From contig NZ_MTQO01000054.1 in assembly GCF_001984155.1 (NCBI RefSeq), forward strand, positions 992,001 through 1,056,000: a stretch of 64,000 bases of DNA. The letters run 5' to 3'. The notes under the pieces were generated by a model. The model saw nothing but the letters and a program-made list of their open reading frames with translations, searched no databases and was not told the DNA's origin. Of this stretch, positions 9,369-17,574 are shown in pieces (position 1 is the stretch's first letter; each line of letters opens with the position of its first letter). This DNA is from Actinosynnema sp. ALI-1.44 (GTDB lineage Bacteria; Actinomycetota; Actinomycetes; Mycobacteriales; Pseudonocardiaceae). A program made the translations under genes and the position numbers.

Positions 9369-12197
9369 TCATGCTTTGTTCTCCCCCACCAGTTCGAGGA
9401 ACGCGTCCTCCAGGCGTCGGCGTGGGCCCGCCTGCTCGACCGCGACGCCCGCTGCCACCAGAGCACCGAGTGCCTTGGCGCGCGGTGTGCCGTCGAGGTT
9501 GGCGTGCACCTGCCTGCCGTCGACCTCGATGCCCGTGACACCGGCCAGTCCACCCAGGACCGATGCCGCCTGGTCGGGCTGGTCGACGCGGAACGTCGCC
9601 TCGCCGCCGACCGCCGCGATGTCCGCGACCTCGCCCGCGGCGACGAGCTTGCCGCGGTGCATCACGACCACGTGCGTGCACGCTTGTTCCACCTCGGCGA
9701 GCAGGTGGCTGGAGACCAGCACTGTGCGTCCGGTGGCGGCGTAGCGCTTGAGCACTTCGCGCATCTGGTGGATCTGGGGCGGGTCGAGCCCGTTGGTCGG
9801 TTCGTCCAGCACGAGCATGTCCGGGAAGCCGAGCATGGCCTGGGCGATCGCCAGCCGCTGCCGCATTCCCTGGCTGTAGGTCTTGACCTTGCGGCGCACC
9901 GCGTGGCCGAGGCCGGCGATCTCGATCGCCTCGTCGAAGTGCGCGTGCTCCAGCGGACGTCCCGTCGCCGCCCAGTAGAGCCGCAGGTTCGCCTCACCGG
10001 ACAGGTGCGGCAGGAAACCGGAGCCCTCCACGAACGACCCGATCCGGGACAGCACCGGCGCACCGGCGTGCACCTTGTGCCCGAACACCCTGATCGAGCC
10101 CTCGGTCGGCTGGATGAGGCCCATCAGCATCCGCAGCGAGGTCGTCTTGCCCGCCCCGTTGGGCCCGAGCAGGCCGAGCACCTGGCCCTTCTCGACCCGG
10201 AAGGACAGCCCGTCCACGGCTTTCAGGCCGCCGGGGTACTCCTTGGCCAGGTTCTCGATCACCAGCGGCACGTCGGTCAGCGCGGGGTCGACGTCGTCGG
10301 CGCGGCGCCTGCGGATCGCGGCGACGATCGCCACCACGATGACCAGTCCGATCACGACACCGATGCCGACGAGCGCGAACATCGGCGGGGTCTGGGTCGA
10401 GCGCGTCCCCGGCACGACCGGTACCTGCAGTGCCGTGTCGGTCAGCGAGACCGTGACGGCGGCGGGTTGTGCGGGCACCGCGTACGCCTGGTCGGTCGTG
10501 GTGACCGCGACCTCGATCCGGTGGTCCGCTTCGATCGGCCGCACGATTCCCGGCAGGGTCACGGTCACGTCCGCGGGCAGTTGTGTGACCCGCAGCGGTG
10601 ACACGGCCGACGCGGGCAGGGTCCGCGTTCCGTCCCCGGCGACGTCGTAGAGCTTCGCGAACAGCACCACCCCGTCGGGCGGCACCGGCACACCGGGTAC
10701 CGGTTCGACGCGCATCCGGATCGTGGACGAGCCGCTGACGAGCAGCTGGCCGGTCAACGGCTCACTGCGCCACCTGGCCACCTGGCCGGGGATGTCCACC
10801 GCGAGCCTGCTGGCCAGTCTGGACGATCCGGCGACCACCGAGCCGAGGCCGGGCATGCTCGTGATCGACCCGGGGTTGCCGCCGGGCGGGTTCACGATCG
10901 TCTGCTGTGGACCGGCCAGCGTGATCGGGCGGCGTTCGGTCGCGGATCCGCTCAGGCCGGGATAGCCCGCCGCGGTCATGGTCCGCACGCTGGGCGCGCC
11001 CTGTGCCCTGATCGCGCCCTGCACGGCGTACTCGAAGTCCGTGCCGGGGTCGGCGCCCCGGCCGCGCAGGTGGAAGTCGAACCAGTCGGCGATCTTCGCG
11101 CGCAGGCCCGGGCCCGGCTTGCCGCCGTCGTGCCCGCCCGCGTACCAGACCACCTTGACCTTGCCCCCGGCCGCGGTGATCTGCCGCGCGGTCGCGTCGG
11201 ACTGGTCGAGGCCGAAGAGGGTGTCCTGCTCGCCCTGCACGACCATGGTCGGCTGGGTGATCCGGTCGGTCACCGACACCGGCGACACCGACCGCAGCAG
11301 GTCCACGGTGGCCTGGCTGGCCTTGCCGGTGGTGGCCAGTTCCGTGTACGCGGCACAGACCTGCGGGGTGAACCGGCCACATGGGCCGTTCGGCTGGACC
11401 GCGCCACGCCCGCCGGGCGGCGGGCCGCCCTGTGTGCCGCCCGCGGCAGCGGCGGCCGGGTCCTGCGCGGCCAGTTGGTTGCTGTTGTCGTCGCTGCCCG
11501 GCTCGGAGGCGTCCACGCTCGGGTTGGCGAAGCTCGCCCCGCCCATGCCCGCCGCGAAGAACACGCCTGCCCAGGAGCGCTTGAACACACCCTGCGCGGC
11601 GAAAGCGTTGGCGGACGGCGTGTTCGGCAGCTGCTGGCCTGTCGTCGCCGCCGAGTTCGGGATCAGCGCCTGGCCGAGGTCGTTGTACGTGATCACAGGC
11701 GCCAACGCGTCGATGCGCTTGTCGTATCCGGCCGCCAGCAACGAGATCGCGCCACCGTAGGACCCGCCGGTGATACCGACCTTGGGATCCGTACCGTCCT
11801 TTTGCACCTCCGGGCGCTTGGCGAGCTCGTCGATCAGCCTGCTGACGTCGGCGACCTCGGCGTCCGGCGCGTTCAGCGCGATCTGGCCGGTGCTGCGGCC
11901 GAAGCCGCGGGCGGTCCACGCCAGCGCGACGAAGCCGCGCTGCGCGAGTTCGCGGGCGTCCGCGTCGACGCTCTCCTTGCTGCCACCGAACCCGTGCGCG
12001 ACCAGCACAGCTGGTGCCGGTGTCTGTTCTGGCAGGTAGAGGGTGGTGTCAAGCTGGGCGTCGCCGCTGGAGACCAACCGGTTCTCCGTGGCGATCGTGG
12101 GTCCGTCGGACCCGCTGTTGACCCAGATCAGAACTCCTGCCGCGACGATCACGGCGGCCAGCGTGAGCGCCAGCCAGCGGAGGCGGGTCTTGGACAT
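9369..12197 (-). CDS. Membrane-anchored alpha/beta hydrolase fused to ABC ATPase
   Basis: A 942-residue fusion from ATG 12197. Residues 8-25 form a membrane anchor or uncleaved signal. Residues 60-380 are an X-Pro dipeptidyl-peptidase/S15-like hydrolase with nucleophile motif GGSYGG (144-149), a likely acid in QGEQDTLF (about 325) and histidine in GGHDGG (about 356). A C-terminal beta-sandwich follows (about 460-590). A single transmembrane helix (about 606-628) leads to a complete ABC ATPase with Walker A GPNGAGKTT (678-686), signature SQGMRQR (775-781) and Walker B LVLDEP (795-800). The hydrolase should lie outside the membrane and the ATPase inside. Such fusions occur in actinomycetes with an ABC-2 permease, as here. 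A processing-coupled exporter is inferred. Confidence 0.9.
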   Translation of the reverse strand: MSKTRLRWLALTLAAVIVAAGVLIWVNSGSDGPTIATENRLVSSGDAQLDTTLYLPEQTPAPAVLVAHGFGGSKESVDADARELAQRGFVALAWTARGFGRSTGQIALNAPDAEVADVSRLIDELAKRPEVQKDGTDPKVGITGGSYGGAISLLAAGYDKRIDALAPVITYNDLGQALIPNSAATTGQQLPNTPSANAFAAQGVFKRSWAGVFFAAGMGGASFANPSVDASEPGSDDNSNQLAAQDPAAAAAGGTQGGPPPGGRGAVQPNGPCGRFTPQVCAAYTELATTGKASQATVDLLRSVSPVSVTDRITQPTMVVQGEQDTLFGLDQSDATARQITAAGGKVKVVWYAGGHDGGKPGPGLRAKIADWFDFHLRGRGADPGTDFEYAVQGAIRAQGAPSVRTMTAAGYPGLSGSATERRPITLAGPQQTIVNPPGGNPGSITSMPGLGSVVAGSSRLASRLAVDIPGQVARWRSEPLTGQLLVSGSSTIRMRVEPVPGVPVPPDGVVLFAKLYDVAGDGTRTLPASAVSPLRVTQLPADVTVTLPGIVRPIEADHRIEVAVTTTDQAYAVPAQPAAVTVSLTDTALQVPVVPGTRSTQTPPMFALVGIGVVIGLVIVVAIVAAIRRRRADDVDPALTDVPLVIENLAKEYPGGLKAVDGLSFRVEKGQVLGLLGPNGAGKTTSLRMLMGLIQPTEGSIRVFGHKVHAGAPVLSRIGSFVEGSGFLPHLSGEANLRLYWAATGRPLEHAHFDEAIEIAGLGHAVRRKVKTYSQGMRQRLAIAQAMLGFPDMLVLDEPTNGLDPPQIHQMREVLKRYAATGRTVLVSSHLLAEVEQACTHVVVMHRGKLVAAGEVADIAAVGGEATFRVDQPDQAASVLGGLAGVTGIEVDGRQVHANLDGTPRAKALGALVAAGVAVEQAGPRRRLEDAFLELVGENKA

Positions 12198-12234
12198 TCG
12201 GGGCACGAGCGAACCGTATTGGAACTTTGCTGAG

Positions 12235-12260
12235 AACTCGCTGTGGGAACTCGCTGTGGG
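12235..12260. repeat. 13-bp tandem duplication
   Basis: AACTCGCTGTGGG occurs twice with no spacer (12235-12247 and 12248-12260) in the divergent region between the hydrolase-ABC gene and terC. No function is evident. It may be a simple slippage duplication or paired sites for a regulator. Confidence 0.6.
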
Positions 12261-12373
12261 TGACCGACCGGCTGCCCGAGGACCGGCCGAATGGGCGATG
12301 TGACCAAGAACAACAACCGGATGGGGGACTCCGCCTGGCGTCCGGGCGAGCCGATGGGGACAATAAGGGCTGC

Positions 12374-12526
12374 AGTGGAGGGGAGTATTCCTTCGCGGCG
12401 GTGTCGTCAACACGGATCTCGACCGCTGGGACCAGTGGTAATGAGCCCGGCGCCGTCGGTCTGTGCGCGAGTGGCGCACTGGCGGAAGAGACCTCCGGTG
12501 GACGGCTATGCCCGCCTGACCGGAGG
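12374..12526 (+). ncRNA. Candidate yybP-ykoY-type (Mn2+) riboswitch of terC
   Basis: The leader begins with GTGGAGG followed by GGAGTA (12375-12386) and closes with GAGACCTCC (12488-12496). These are the signature ends of the yybP-ykoY manganese aptamer, with P1 formed by GGAGG and CCTCC. The same CCTCCGGT (12492-12499) is perfectly complementary to ACCGGAGG (12519-12526), which contains the terC Shine-Dalgarno sequence. P1 and RBS sequestration are therefore mutually exclusive, the layout of a translational ON switch. A -10-like GACAAT lies at 12359-12364. TerC/Alx genes are known yybP-ykoY targets. The internal aptamer loops are only partly recognisable, and the distinct terC RNA motif is an alternative. 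Confidence 0.6.
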
Positions 12527-12532
12527 TGACCC

Positions 12533-13543
12533 ATGAGTGTGCCAGTGTGGTTGTGGATCGCGACGATCGCCGGACTTCTCGTCCTGCTCGCGATCGATCT
12601 CGTCATCGTCGACCGCAAGCCCCACGAGGTCACCATCGGTGAAGCCGCCAGGTGGGTGACGTTCTACGTCGCCTGTGCGGTCGTGTTCGGACTCGGCCTC
12701 TGGTACTTCGCCGGTGGTCAACCGGCCGGTGAGTTCTTCGCCGGTTACATCACCGAGTACTCGTTGTCGGTCGACAACCTGTTCGTCTTCCTGGTGGTCA
12801 TGGGCGCGTTCAAAGTGCCCGCGATCCACCAGCACAAGGTGCTGCTGATCGGGATACTGCTCGCGCTGGCGATGCGCAGCATCTTCATCCTCGCCGGAGC
12901 CGCGGTCATCGCGGAGTTCAGCTGGGTGTTCTACCTGTTCGGCGCGTTCCTCATCTACACCGCGTACACCTTCCTCAAGTCGAACCACGACGACGAGGAC
13001 GAGGAGTACAAGGAGAACGGCGCGACGAAGCTGGCGCGCAAGTTCCTCCCGGTGACCGACGAGTACCACGGCTCCAAGTCGTTCGTGAAGGTCGCGGGCA
13101 AGCGCATGGTCACCCCGATGTTCATCGTGATGATCGCGATCGGCACGGCGGACCTGCTGTTCGCGGTCGACTCGATCCCGGCGATCTTCGGCCTGACCAA
13201 GGAGCCGTTCCTGGTCTTCGCGGCCAACGCGTTCGCGCTGATGGGTCTGCGCCAGCTGTACTTCCTGCTGGGCGGTCTGCTCAGCAAGCTCGTGTACCTG
13301 CAGATCGGTCTCGCGGCGATCTTGGCGTTCATCGGTGTGAAGCTGGTTCTCGAAGCGCTGCACACGAACGAGTTGCCGTTCATCAACGGCGGCGAGCACC
13401 TGAACGTCTGGGTGCCGAACATCGCCGTGTCGCTCAGCGTCATCATCGGGGTACTGGCGATCACCACGGTCGCGAGCCTGATCAAGACGAAGCGGGACAA
13501 GGCCAAGGAGTCAGGCGACACCTCGGTCACGACTTCGAGGTGA
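12533..13543 (+). CDS. TerC/Alx family integral membrane protein
   Basis: A 336-residue TerC-family membrane protein with nine or so hydrophobic segments. It has the family signatures EYSLSVDNLFVFLVVMGAF and GTADLLFAVDSIPAIFGLT, both containing conserved acidic residues in the membrane. An acidic cytoplasmic loop (NHDDEDEEYKENG) separates the two halves. Alx/TerC proteins are linked to manganese export or metal homeostasis. ATG 12533 has the Shine-Dalgarno GGAGG six nt upstream, inside the leader hairpin described above. The next gene starts 53 nt downstream but has its own apparent promoter. Confidence 0.93.
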   Translation: MSVPVWLWIATIAGLLVLLAIDLVIVDRKPHEVTIGEAARWVTFYVACAVVFGLGLWYFAGGQPAGEFFAGYITEYSLSVDNLFVFLVVMGAFKVPAIHQHKVLLIGILLALAMRSIFILAGAAVIAEFSWVFYLFGAFLIYTAYTFLKSNHDDEDEEYKENGATKLARKFLPVTDEYHGSKSFVKVAGKRMVTPMFIVMIAIGTADLLFAVDSIPAIFGLTKEPFLVFAANAFALMGLRQLYFLLGGLLSKLVYLQIGLAAILAFIGVKLVLEALHTNELPFINGGEHLNVWVPNIAVSLSVIIGVLAITTVASLIKTKRDKAKESGDTSVTTSR

Positions 13544-13583
13544 GACGTCCTTTCGAAGGTCGTAAGCCTCGCTAAGTATCGGG

Positions 13584-13589
13584 TAGCGT
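13584..13589 (+). promoter_or_regulatory. -10 box of a probable leaderless peptidase mRNA
   Basis: TAGCGT ends 6 nt before the GTG start at 13596, and no Shine-Dalgarno sequence is present. This is the spacing of leaderless actinomycete transcripts. No convincing -35 is seen. Confidence 0.45.
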
Positions 13590-13595
13590 CTGCGT

Positions 13596-15488
13596 GTGCG
13601 CCCAGATGACATCGAGCTGCTCGCGACCACCGACTCGATCAGCCTCCGGGGTGAGCTGCTGCTGGTCGCAGTGGCTCACCCCGATCTGTCGAGCAACAGC
13701 TACGTCAGTGCCCTGCACCGGGTGGCCGTCGACGGATCAGGCAGCAGTCCTTGGTCGCACGGGCTCTACGACGGTGAACCGGCCATCTCACCGGACGGCA
13801 ACTGGGTCGCGTTCCTGCGCAGGACGTCCGCGGAGGACCGACCACAGCTCCACGTCCAGCCAACCGGCGGCGGGGACGCACGCGCGCTGACCGATCTCCC
13901 GCTCGGCGTGCAGGCGCCGGTCTGGTCGCCGGACTCCACCAGGATCGCGTTCGTCGCCCGGGTTCCCGACGAGGGCCGCTACGTTCGGGACGCCAAGCCG
14001 GGCGCCGAGTCGCACCGGCGGATCACCCGGCTGGACTACCGGTGGGACGACATCGGGTTCATCCTCGACCGGCGCCCCCGGCTGTTCGTCACGGACCTCG
14101 TCGGTGGGCTCACCGAGCTCACCGACGGTGCCTGTGACGTGGGCAAACCCGCCTGGACCCCGGACAGCGCCCACGTGGTCTTCCCCGCACCGGCCGACTG
14201 GGGCGCACGGGAATCCCAGCGCGCCAGCCTCTACGCGGTCCCGGCGACAGGCGGCGCACCAGTCGTGGTCGTCGAAGTCCCCGGTGACGCGCACTGCCCG
14301 GTCGTCGGCGACGGGGTTGTCGTGTTCCAGGGCCGGGAGTTCGATGGCGACCACGCGGCCGCGGTGAACACCAGCGTCTGGGCGGCGCCCCTGGATCTCA
14401 CCCAGCCGCAGCGGCCGCGCAAACTCACCGACCAGGAGACGGTCTGCTGCGAGGAGGGCATCGCTCCCCAGCTGATGGGATCGTCCGTGGTTTTCGTCGC
14501 GCTCAACCGCGGTGCCGCCGAACTCCGGCAGGTCCCGCTGTCCGCGTCCGCCGTGCCGCTCGCCGAGACCACCTTGCTGGCCGGTGCCAGGAGCAAGGTC
14601 AAGGCGTTCGCGGTGGACGGGACCAGGTTCGCCGTCAGTGTGTCCACTCCGGACAGCGCCGGTCGGGTCGTCGTCGGTGACACGGTCGTGGCCGACTTCT
14701 CGCAACCGCTGCGTGACAGTGGTTTGTGCGAGGTCAGGGAGCTCACCGGCCGGTCGCCGGACGGCTACGAGTCGCACGGCTGGGTCGTGCTGCCCGAAGG
14801 CCCCGGCCCGCACCCGGTGGTGCTCGCCGTGCACGGCGGCCCGTTCTCGTACCACGGCTGGGGATTGCTCGACGAGGCCCAGGTCTACGCCGCGGCCGGT
14901 TACCTCGTCGTGTTGCCGAACCCGCGTGGTTCCGCGGGTTATGGCCAGTCGCACGGGCAGGCGATCGTGCACGGGTTCGGCACCGTCGACGTGGACGACG
15001 TGCTGGCGTTGCTGGACGAGGCCCTGGCGTTACCGGAGGCCGACGCGTCTCGCGTGGGTGTGATGGGCGGTTCCTACGGCGGGTTCATGACCAGTTGGCT
15101 GGCGGCCCACCACGGCCGGCGATTCCGGGCCGCGTGGAGCGAACGTGCTGTCAACGCATGGGACTCGTTCTTCGGCAGCTCCGACATCGGCTACATGTTC
15201 GTTGAGCTGTACGTCGGCGCGGACAGGGAGACGCAGCTCAAGACGAGCCCGTTGACGTACGCCGATCGGATCAGGATCCCGTTCGCCGTGGTGCACTCCG
15301 AGCACGACTGGCGGTGCCCGGTCGAGCAGGCCCAGCGGATGTTCGTGGCGCTGCGCAAGCAGGGAACCCCGGCGGAACTCCTGCTGTTCCCCGCCGAGGG
15401 GCACGAGCTGACCCGCTCCGGCAGGCCACTCCACCGCAAGGAACGCTTCGACGCCGTGCTCGAATGGTGGTCGCGGCACCTCGGCTGA
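13596..15488 (+). CDS. S9 family (prolyl oligopeptidase-type) serine peptidase
   Basis: A 630-residue protein with an N-terminal beta-propeller of WD/PD40-like repeats (SPDGNWVAFLRR, SPDSTRIAFVARV, TPDSAHVVFPAP) and a C-terminal alpha/beta-hydrolase domain. The catalytic serine is in GGSYGGF (about 493), the acid in HSEHDW (about 571) and the histidine in EGHEL (about 603). An oxyanion-type HGGP motif lies in VLAVHGGPF. It resembles acylaminoacyl peptidases and should cleave short peptides in the cytosol; no signal peptide is present. It probably has its own leaderless promoter, and it converges with the RES toxin gene, only 3 nt away. Confidence 0.93.
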   Translation: MRPDDIELLATTDSISLRGELLLVAVAHPDLSSNSYVSALHRVAVDGSGSSPWSHGLYDGEPAISPDGNWVAFLRRTSAEDRPQLHVQPTGGGDARALTDLPLGVQAPVWSPDSTRIAFVARVPDEGRYVRDAKPGAESHRRITRLDYRWDDIGFILDRRPRLFVTDLVGGLTELTDGACDVGKPAWTPDSAHVVFPAPADWGARESQRASLYAVPATGGAPVVVVEVPGDAHCPVVGDGVVVFQGREFDGDHAAAVNTSVWAAPLDLTQPQRPRKLTDQETVCCEEGIAPQLMGSSVVFVALNRGAAELRQVPLSASAVPLAETTLLAGARSKVKAFAVDGTRFAVSVSTPDSAGRVVVGDTVVADFSQPLRDSGLCEVRELTGRSPDGYESHGWVVLPEGPGPHPVVLAVHGGPFSYHGWGLLDEAQVYAAAGYLVVLPNPRGSAGYGQSHGQAIVHGFGTVDVDDVLALLDEALALPEADASRVGVMGGSYGGFMTSWLAAHHGRRFRAAWSERAVNAWDSFFGSSDIGYMFVELYVGADRETQLKTSPLTYADRIRIPFAVVHSEHDWRCPVEQAQRMFVALRKQGTPAELLLFPAEGHELTRSGRPLHRKERFDAVLEWWSRHLG

Positions 15489-15491
15489 CTC

Positions 15492-16148
15492 TCAGCTCAA
15501 CAGCGTGTAGTTCAGCTCCTCGCAGATCCGGCCGAGCGGCAGGTCGAGGCCGGGGTGGTCGAGCGGCAGCAGCATGTCGGGCGCGGGCGGGATCGCGGTG
15601 CCCGACGGCGGGTCGAACAGGCAGATCGCGGGTTCTCCACCGTCCATGGAGGATCGGTACCAGACGCCGTCGAGTTCGGGGTGCGCCGCCCTGATCGCCC
15701 GTGCCCACGCCTGGGTCAGCGCCTTCGCGCCGCTGGAGAGCTCCTGCGAGGCACCGGCCCTCGTCGGCCAGAGACCTGAGAGGTCGAGCAGGCGCAGCGT
15801 GCGCTGCGGGCGGAACACGACGAGGTGCGGCCGCCGGGTCGACCTGTCCACAATGGAGGTCGACTGGAACACCTCGGCGAGGCTGGTGCGCACCGACAGG
15901 CCGAAGTACAGCACGCCGTTGCCGGGGCTGTCGGCCGGACGGCCCTCGGGGCCGAGCGGGTGCGGGTCGAACCGGCCGTGCGGGAGCGGGCCGGTGTAGC
16001 GGAAGGAGTTCCACCGCTGGCGGTGCGCGCCACCCGCTGCGAAGATCCGGACAAGGCGCGTGCCACTGTGCACCGCGACAATGTCCTCGTCCACCCGCAG
16101 CAGCGACCTGAGCGCAGCCGGAGTCGGTGGCTGGGGGAGCCGAGCCAT
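15492..16148 (-). CDS. RES domain toxin (MbcT-like)
   Basis: A 218-residue RES-domain protein. Family signatures are RLVRIFAAGG near the N-terminus, RWNSFRYTGPLPHGRFD and LYFGLSVRTSLAEVFQS. RES toxins degrade or phosphorolyse NAD+ and are neutralised by a partner with a DUF2384-like domain; the M. tuberculosis MbcT/MbcA pair is the closest known example. The upstream gene (38 nt away, same strand) encodes a fitting antitoxin. The start is ATG 16148 without a clear Shine-Dalgarno sequence. The conserved Arg, Tyr and Glu residues expected for NAD binding appear present, but I could not check them by alignment. Confidence 0.85.
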   Translation of the reverse strand: MARLPQPPTPAALRSLLRVDEDIVAVHSGTRLVRIFAAGGAHRQRWNSFRYTGPLPHGRFDPHPLGPEGRPADSPGNGVLYFGLSVRTSLAEVFQSTSIVDRSTRRPHLVVFRPQRTLRLLDLSGLWPTRAGASQELSSGAKALTQAWARAIRAAHPELDGVWYRSSMDGGEPAICLFDPPSGTAIPPAPDMLLPLDHPGLDLPLGRICEELNYTLLS

Positions 16149-16186
16149 ACGTGTCTGTTCGTCAGCCGGTCAGGTTGTCCCTGCCG

Positions 16187-16771
16187 TCACGCCGGGGTTC
16201 CGAGGACGGCTGCCAGCGCGGCAACCCTATCCGGATCGCCGCCGGCGAGCAGCCATTGCCGCGGGGTGCCCGGTTCGCCGCTGATCAGCAGGTCCTCCTG
16301 CGGGGTGGTCATGAACGCCGCCACCACGAGGGGCGGCTGGTCGATGGGCAGCGCGGCCAGCACGGTCTCCAGGCCGGGCAGTACGCCCGAGCCGGTGAAC
16401 TGCCACGCGGGCAGCCGCCAGCCACCGCGGTCCTTCCAGCCGACGAGCCTGCCCGCCGCGAGGCGGTGCCTGATCCGGCTGGTGTCCACGCCGATGGTCG
16501 TGGCCGCGTCGGACACCGTCAGAGCGGAGTCCCGCAGCACGGCCTGTGCGGCGACGGCACGCGCACGCGAGTCGACCTCGTCCGGGCGGCGTGGGCGCAG
16601 GTCCAGGCCCACTTCGGTGAGGGTCTCGCGCTGGTCGGCTGAGAAGTACTCGGCGGGGTTCGGGTTGGGCGGGGACAACCGCCTCGCCGCGTCCTCGACC
16701 AGGCCGAGGAACTCGCCGGGGGTGACCCGCAGCCCTGCTTTGGCCAAAACCGTCTCCAGCGCAATACTCAT
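16187..16771 (-). CDS. Antitoxin-like HTH protein with DUF2384-like C-terminus
   Basis: A 194-residue protein. Residues about 85-125 contain a helix-turn-helix-like segment (LTVSDAATTIGVDTSRIRHR) followed by a short strand pair (GWKDRGGWRLPAWQF), like MerR/excisionase-type DNA binders. The last 35 residues (GEPGTPRQWLLAGGDPDRVA) match the pattern of the Xre/MbcA/ParS toxin-binding domain. Gene order, antitoxin first and RES toxin second on one strand, is the usual operon arrangement. TAGTCT (16778-16783, minus strand) lies 6 nt from the ATG, so a leaderless mRNA is likely. The promoter lies inside a large palindrome, as expected for autoregulation. Confidence 0.8.
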   Translation of the reverse strand: MSIALETVLAKAGLRVTPGEFLGLVEDAARRLSPPNPNPAEYFSADQRETLTEVGLDLRPRRPDEVDSRARAVAAQAVLRDSALTVSDAATTIGVDTSRIRHRLAAGRLVGWKDRGGWRLPAWQFTGSGVLPGLETVLAALPIDQPPLVVAAFMTTPQEDLLISGEPGTPRQWLLAGGDPDRVAALAAVLGTPA

Positions 16772-16777
16772 GCGCCT

Positions 16778-16847
16778 AGACTAGCGCGGATGTGCGGGTT
16801 CGTGCGCCTTTGTGAAGAAATTCACGAAGGTGGATACGAATCGCACA
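16778..16847. promoter_or_regulatory. Nested palindromic operator of the RES/antitoxin operon
   Basis: Two inverted repeats share a centre near 16819. The inner one is CCTTtGTGAA (16807-16816) and TTCACgAAGG (16821-16830) around GAAA. The outer one is TGTGCGGGTTCGT (16791-16803) and ACGAATCGCACA (16836-16847). On the minus strand the antitoxin -10 TAGTCT is at 16778-16783, so the outer left arm covers the spacer and -35. It lies between the antitoxin and the divergent ASCH gene and could control both. Confidence 0.65.
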
Positions 16848-16918
16848 TAGTCCAACACTGTGCGTGCAACTTCCACCACTATGCCGTCCGGGCAGGCTCC
16901 TGTCGAGAGGTATGAACG

Positions 16919-17497
16919 ATGCTGATCAGGCAGAACGTCCTCGAGCGGATCCGCGCGGGCGCGGTCACCCTCGCGTTCCGCCGCTGGAGCAGGCCGACTG
17001 TGAAGGCGGGCGGAACCCTCAAGACCGCTGTCGGCGTGCTCGCGATCGACTCCGTCGAGCGGGTCCCGCTACGCAGGATCACCGCCAAGGACGCCCGGTT
17101 GGCGGGATACAACACCCTCGCTGAACTGACATCGTCTCTCACGGGCCGTGACGGCGACGTGTACAGAGCGGCGTTGCGGTTCGTCGGCGACGACCCACGG
17201 GTGTCGTTGCGCGAGTCGTTGCCGTCGCCGGAGGAGGTCGCGCTGATCTCCTCGACGCTGCGCCGGATGGACGAACGGAGCAAACGCGGCCCGTGGACGT
17301 TCGCCGTGCTCTCGCTGATCGCCGCGCGGCCGGGAGTGCGTGCCCCCGATCTGGCGGCGTCGCTCGGCCGCGAGACGCTCCAGTTCAAAGCGGACGTTCG
17401 CAAGCTCAAGGAACTCGGCCTCACCGAGAGCCTCGAAGTGGGCTACCGGCTTTCGCCGCGCGGTCGCGCTGTGGTTGACCGGCAACCGACTTCCTGA
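16919..17497 (+). CDS. ASCH-domain protein with C-terminal winged helix
   Basis: A 192-residue protein. The N-terminal 100 residues look like an ASCH (PUA-like) RNA-binding fold: AGAVTLAFRRWSRPTVKAGG, GVLAIDSVERVPLRRITAKD, then YRAALRFVGDDPR. The C-terminal part (WTFAVLSLIAARPGVRAPDL and FKADVRKLKELGLTESLEVG) resembles a winged helix. Nucleic-acid binding, perhaps tRNA or mRNA, is likely; the target is unknown. ATG 16919 follows GAGAGG at suitable spacing. It is divergent from the antitoxin gene across the nested palindrome. Confidence 0.75.
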   Translation: MLIRQNVLERIRAGAVTLAFRRWSRPTVKAGGTLKTAVGVLAIDSVERVPLRRITAKDARLAGYNTLAELTSSLTGRDGDVYRAALRFVGDDPRVSLRESLPSPEEVALISSTLRRMDERSKRGPWTFAVLSLIAARPGVRAPDLAASLGRETLQFKADVRKLKELGLTESLEVGYRLSPRGRAVVDRQPTS

Positions 17498-17512
17498 TCA
17501 TTCGGTCGGCGC

Positions 17513-17560
17513 TTGACACGTCGGAGTGGTCACCCTAGCGTCTCGGGTAATCGTTTACTC
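17513..17560 (+). promoter_or_regulatory. Sugar ABC operon promoter with LacI-type operator
   Basis: TTGACA (17513-17518) and TAGCGT (17536-17541) are separated by 17 bp. GGGTAATCGTTTACTC (17545-17560), a CG-centred LacI-type near-palindrome, follows 3 nt later and covers the expected start site. The same hexamers, spacing and operator recur at 25183-25230 before the isomerase gene. Confidence 0.85.
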
Positions 17561-17574
17561 GGCCTCAGGGCGGG

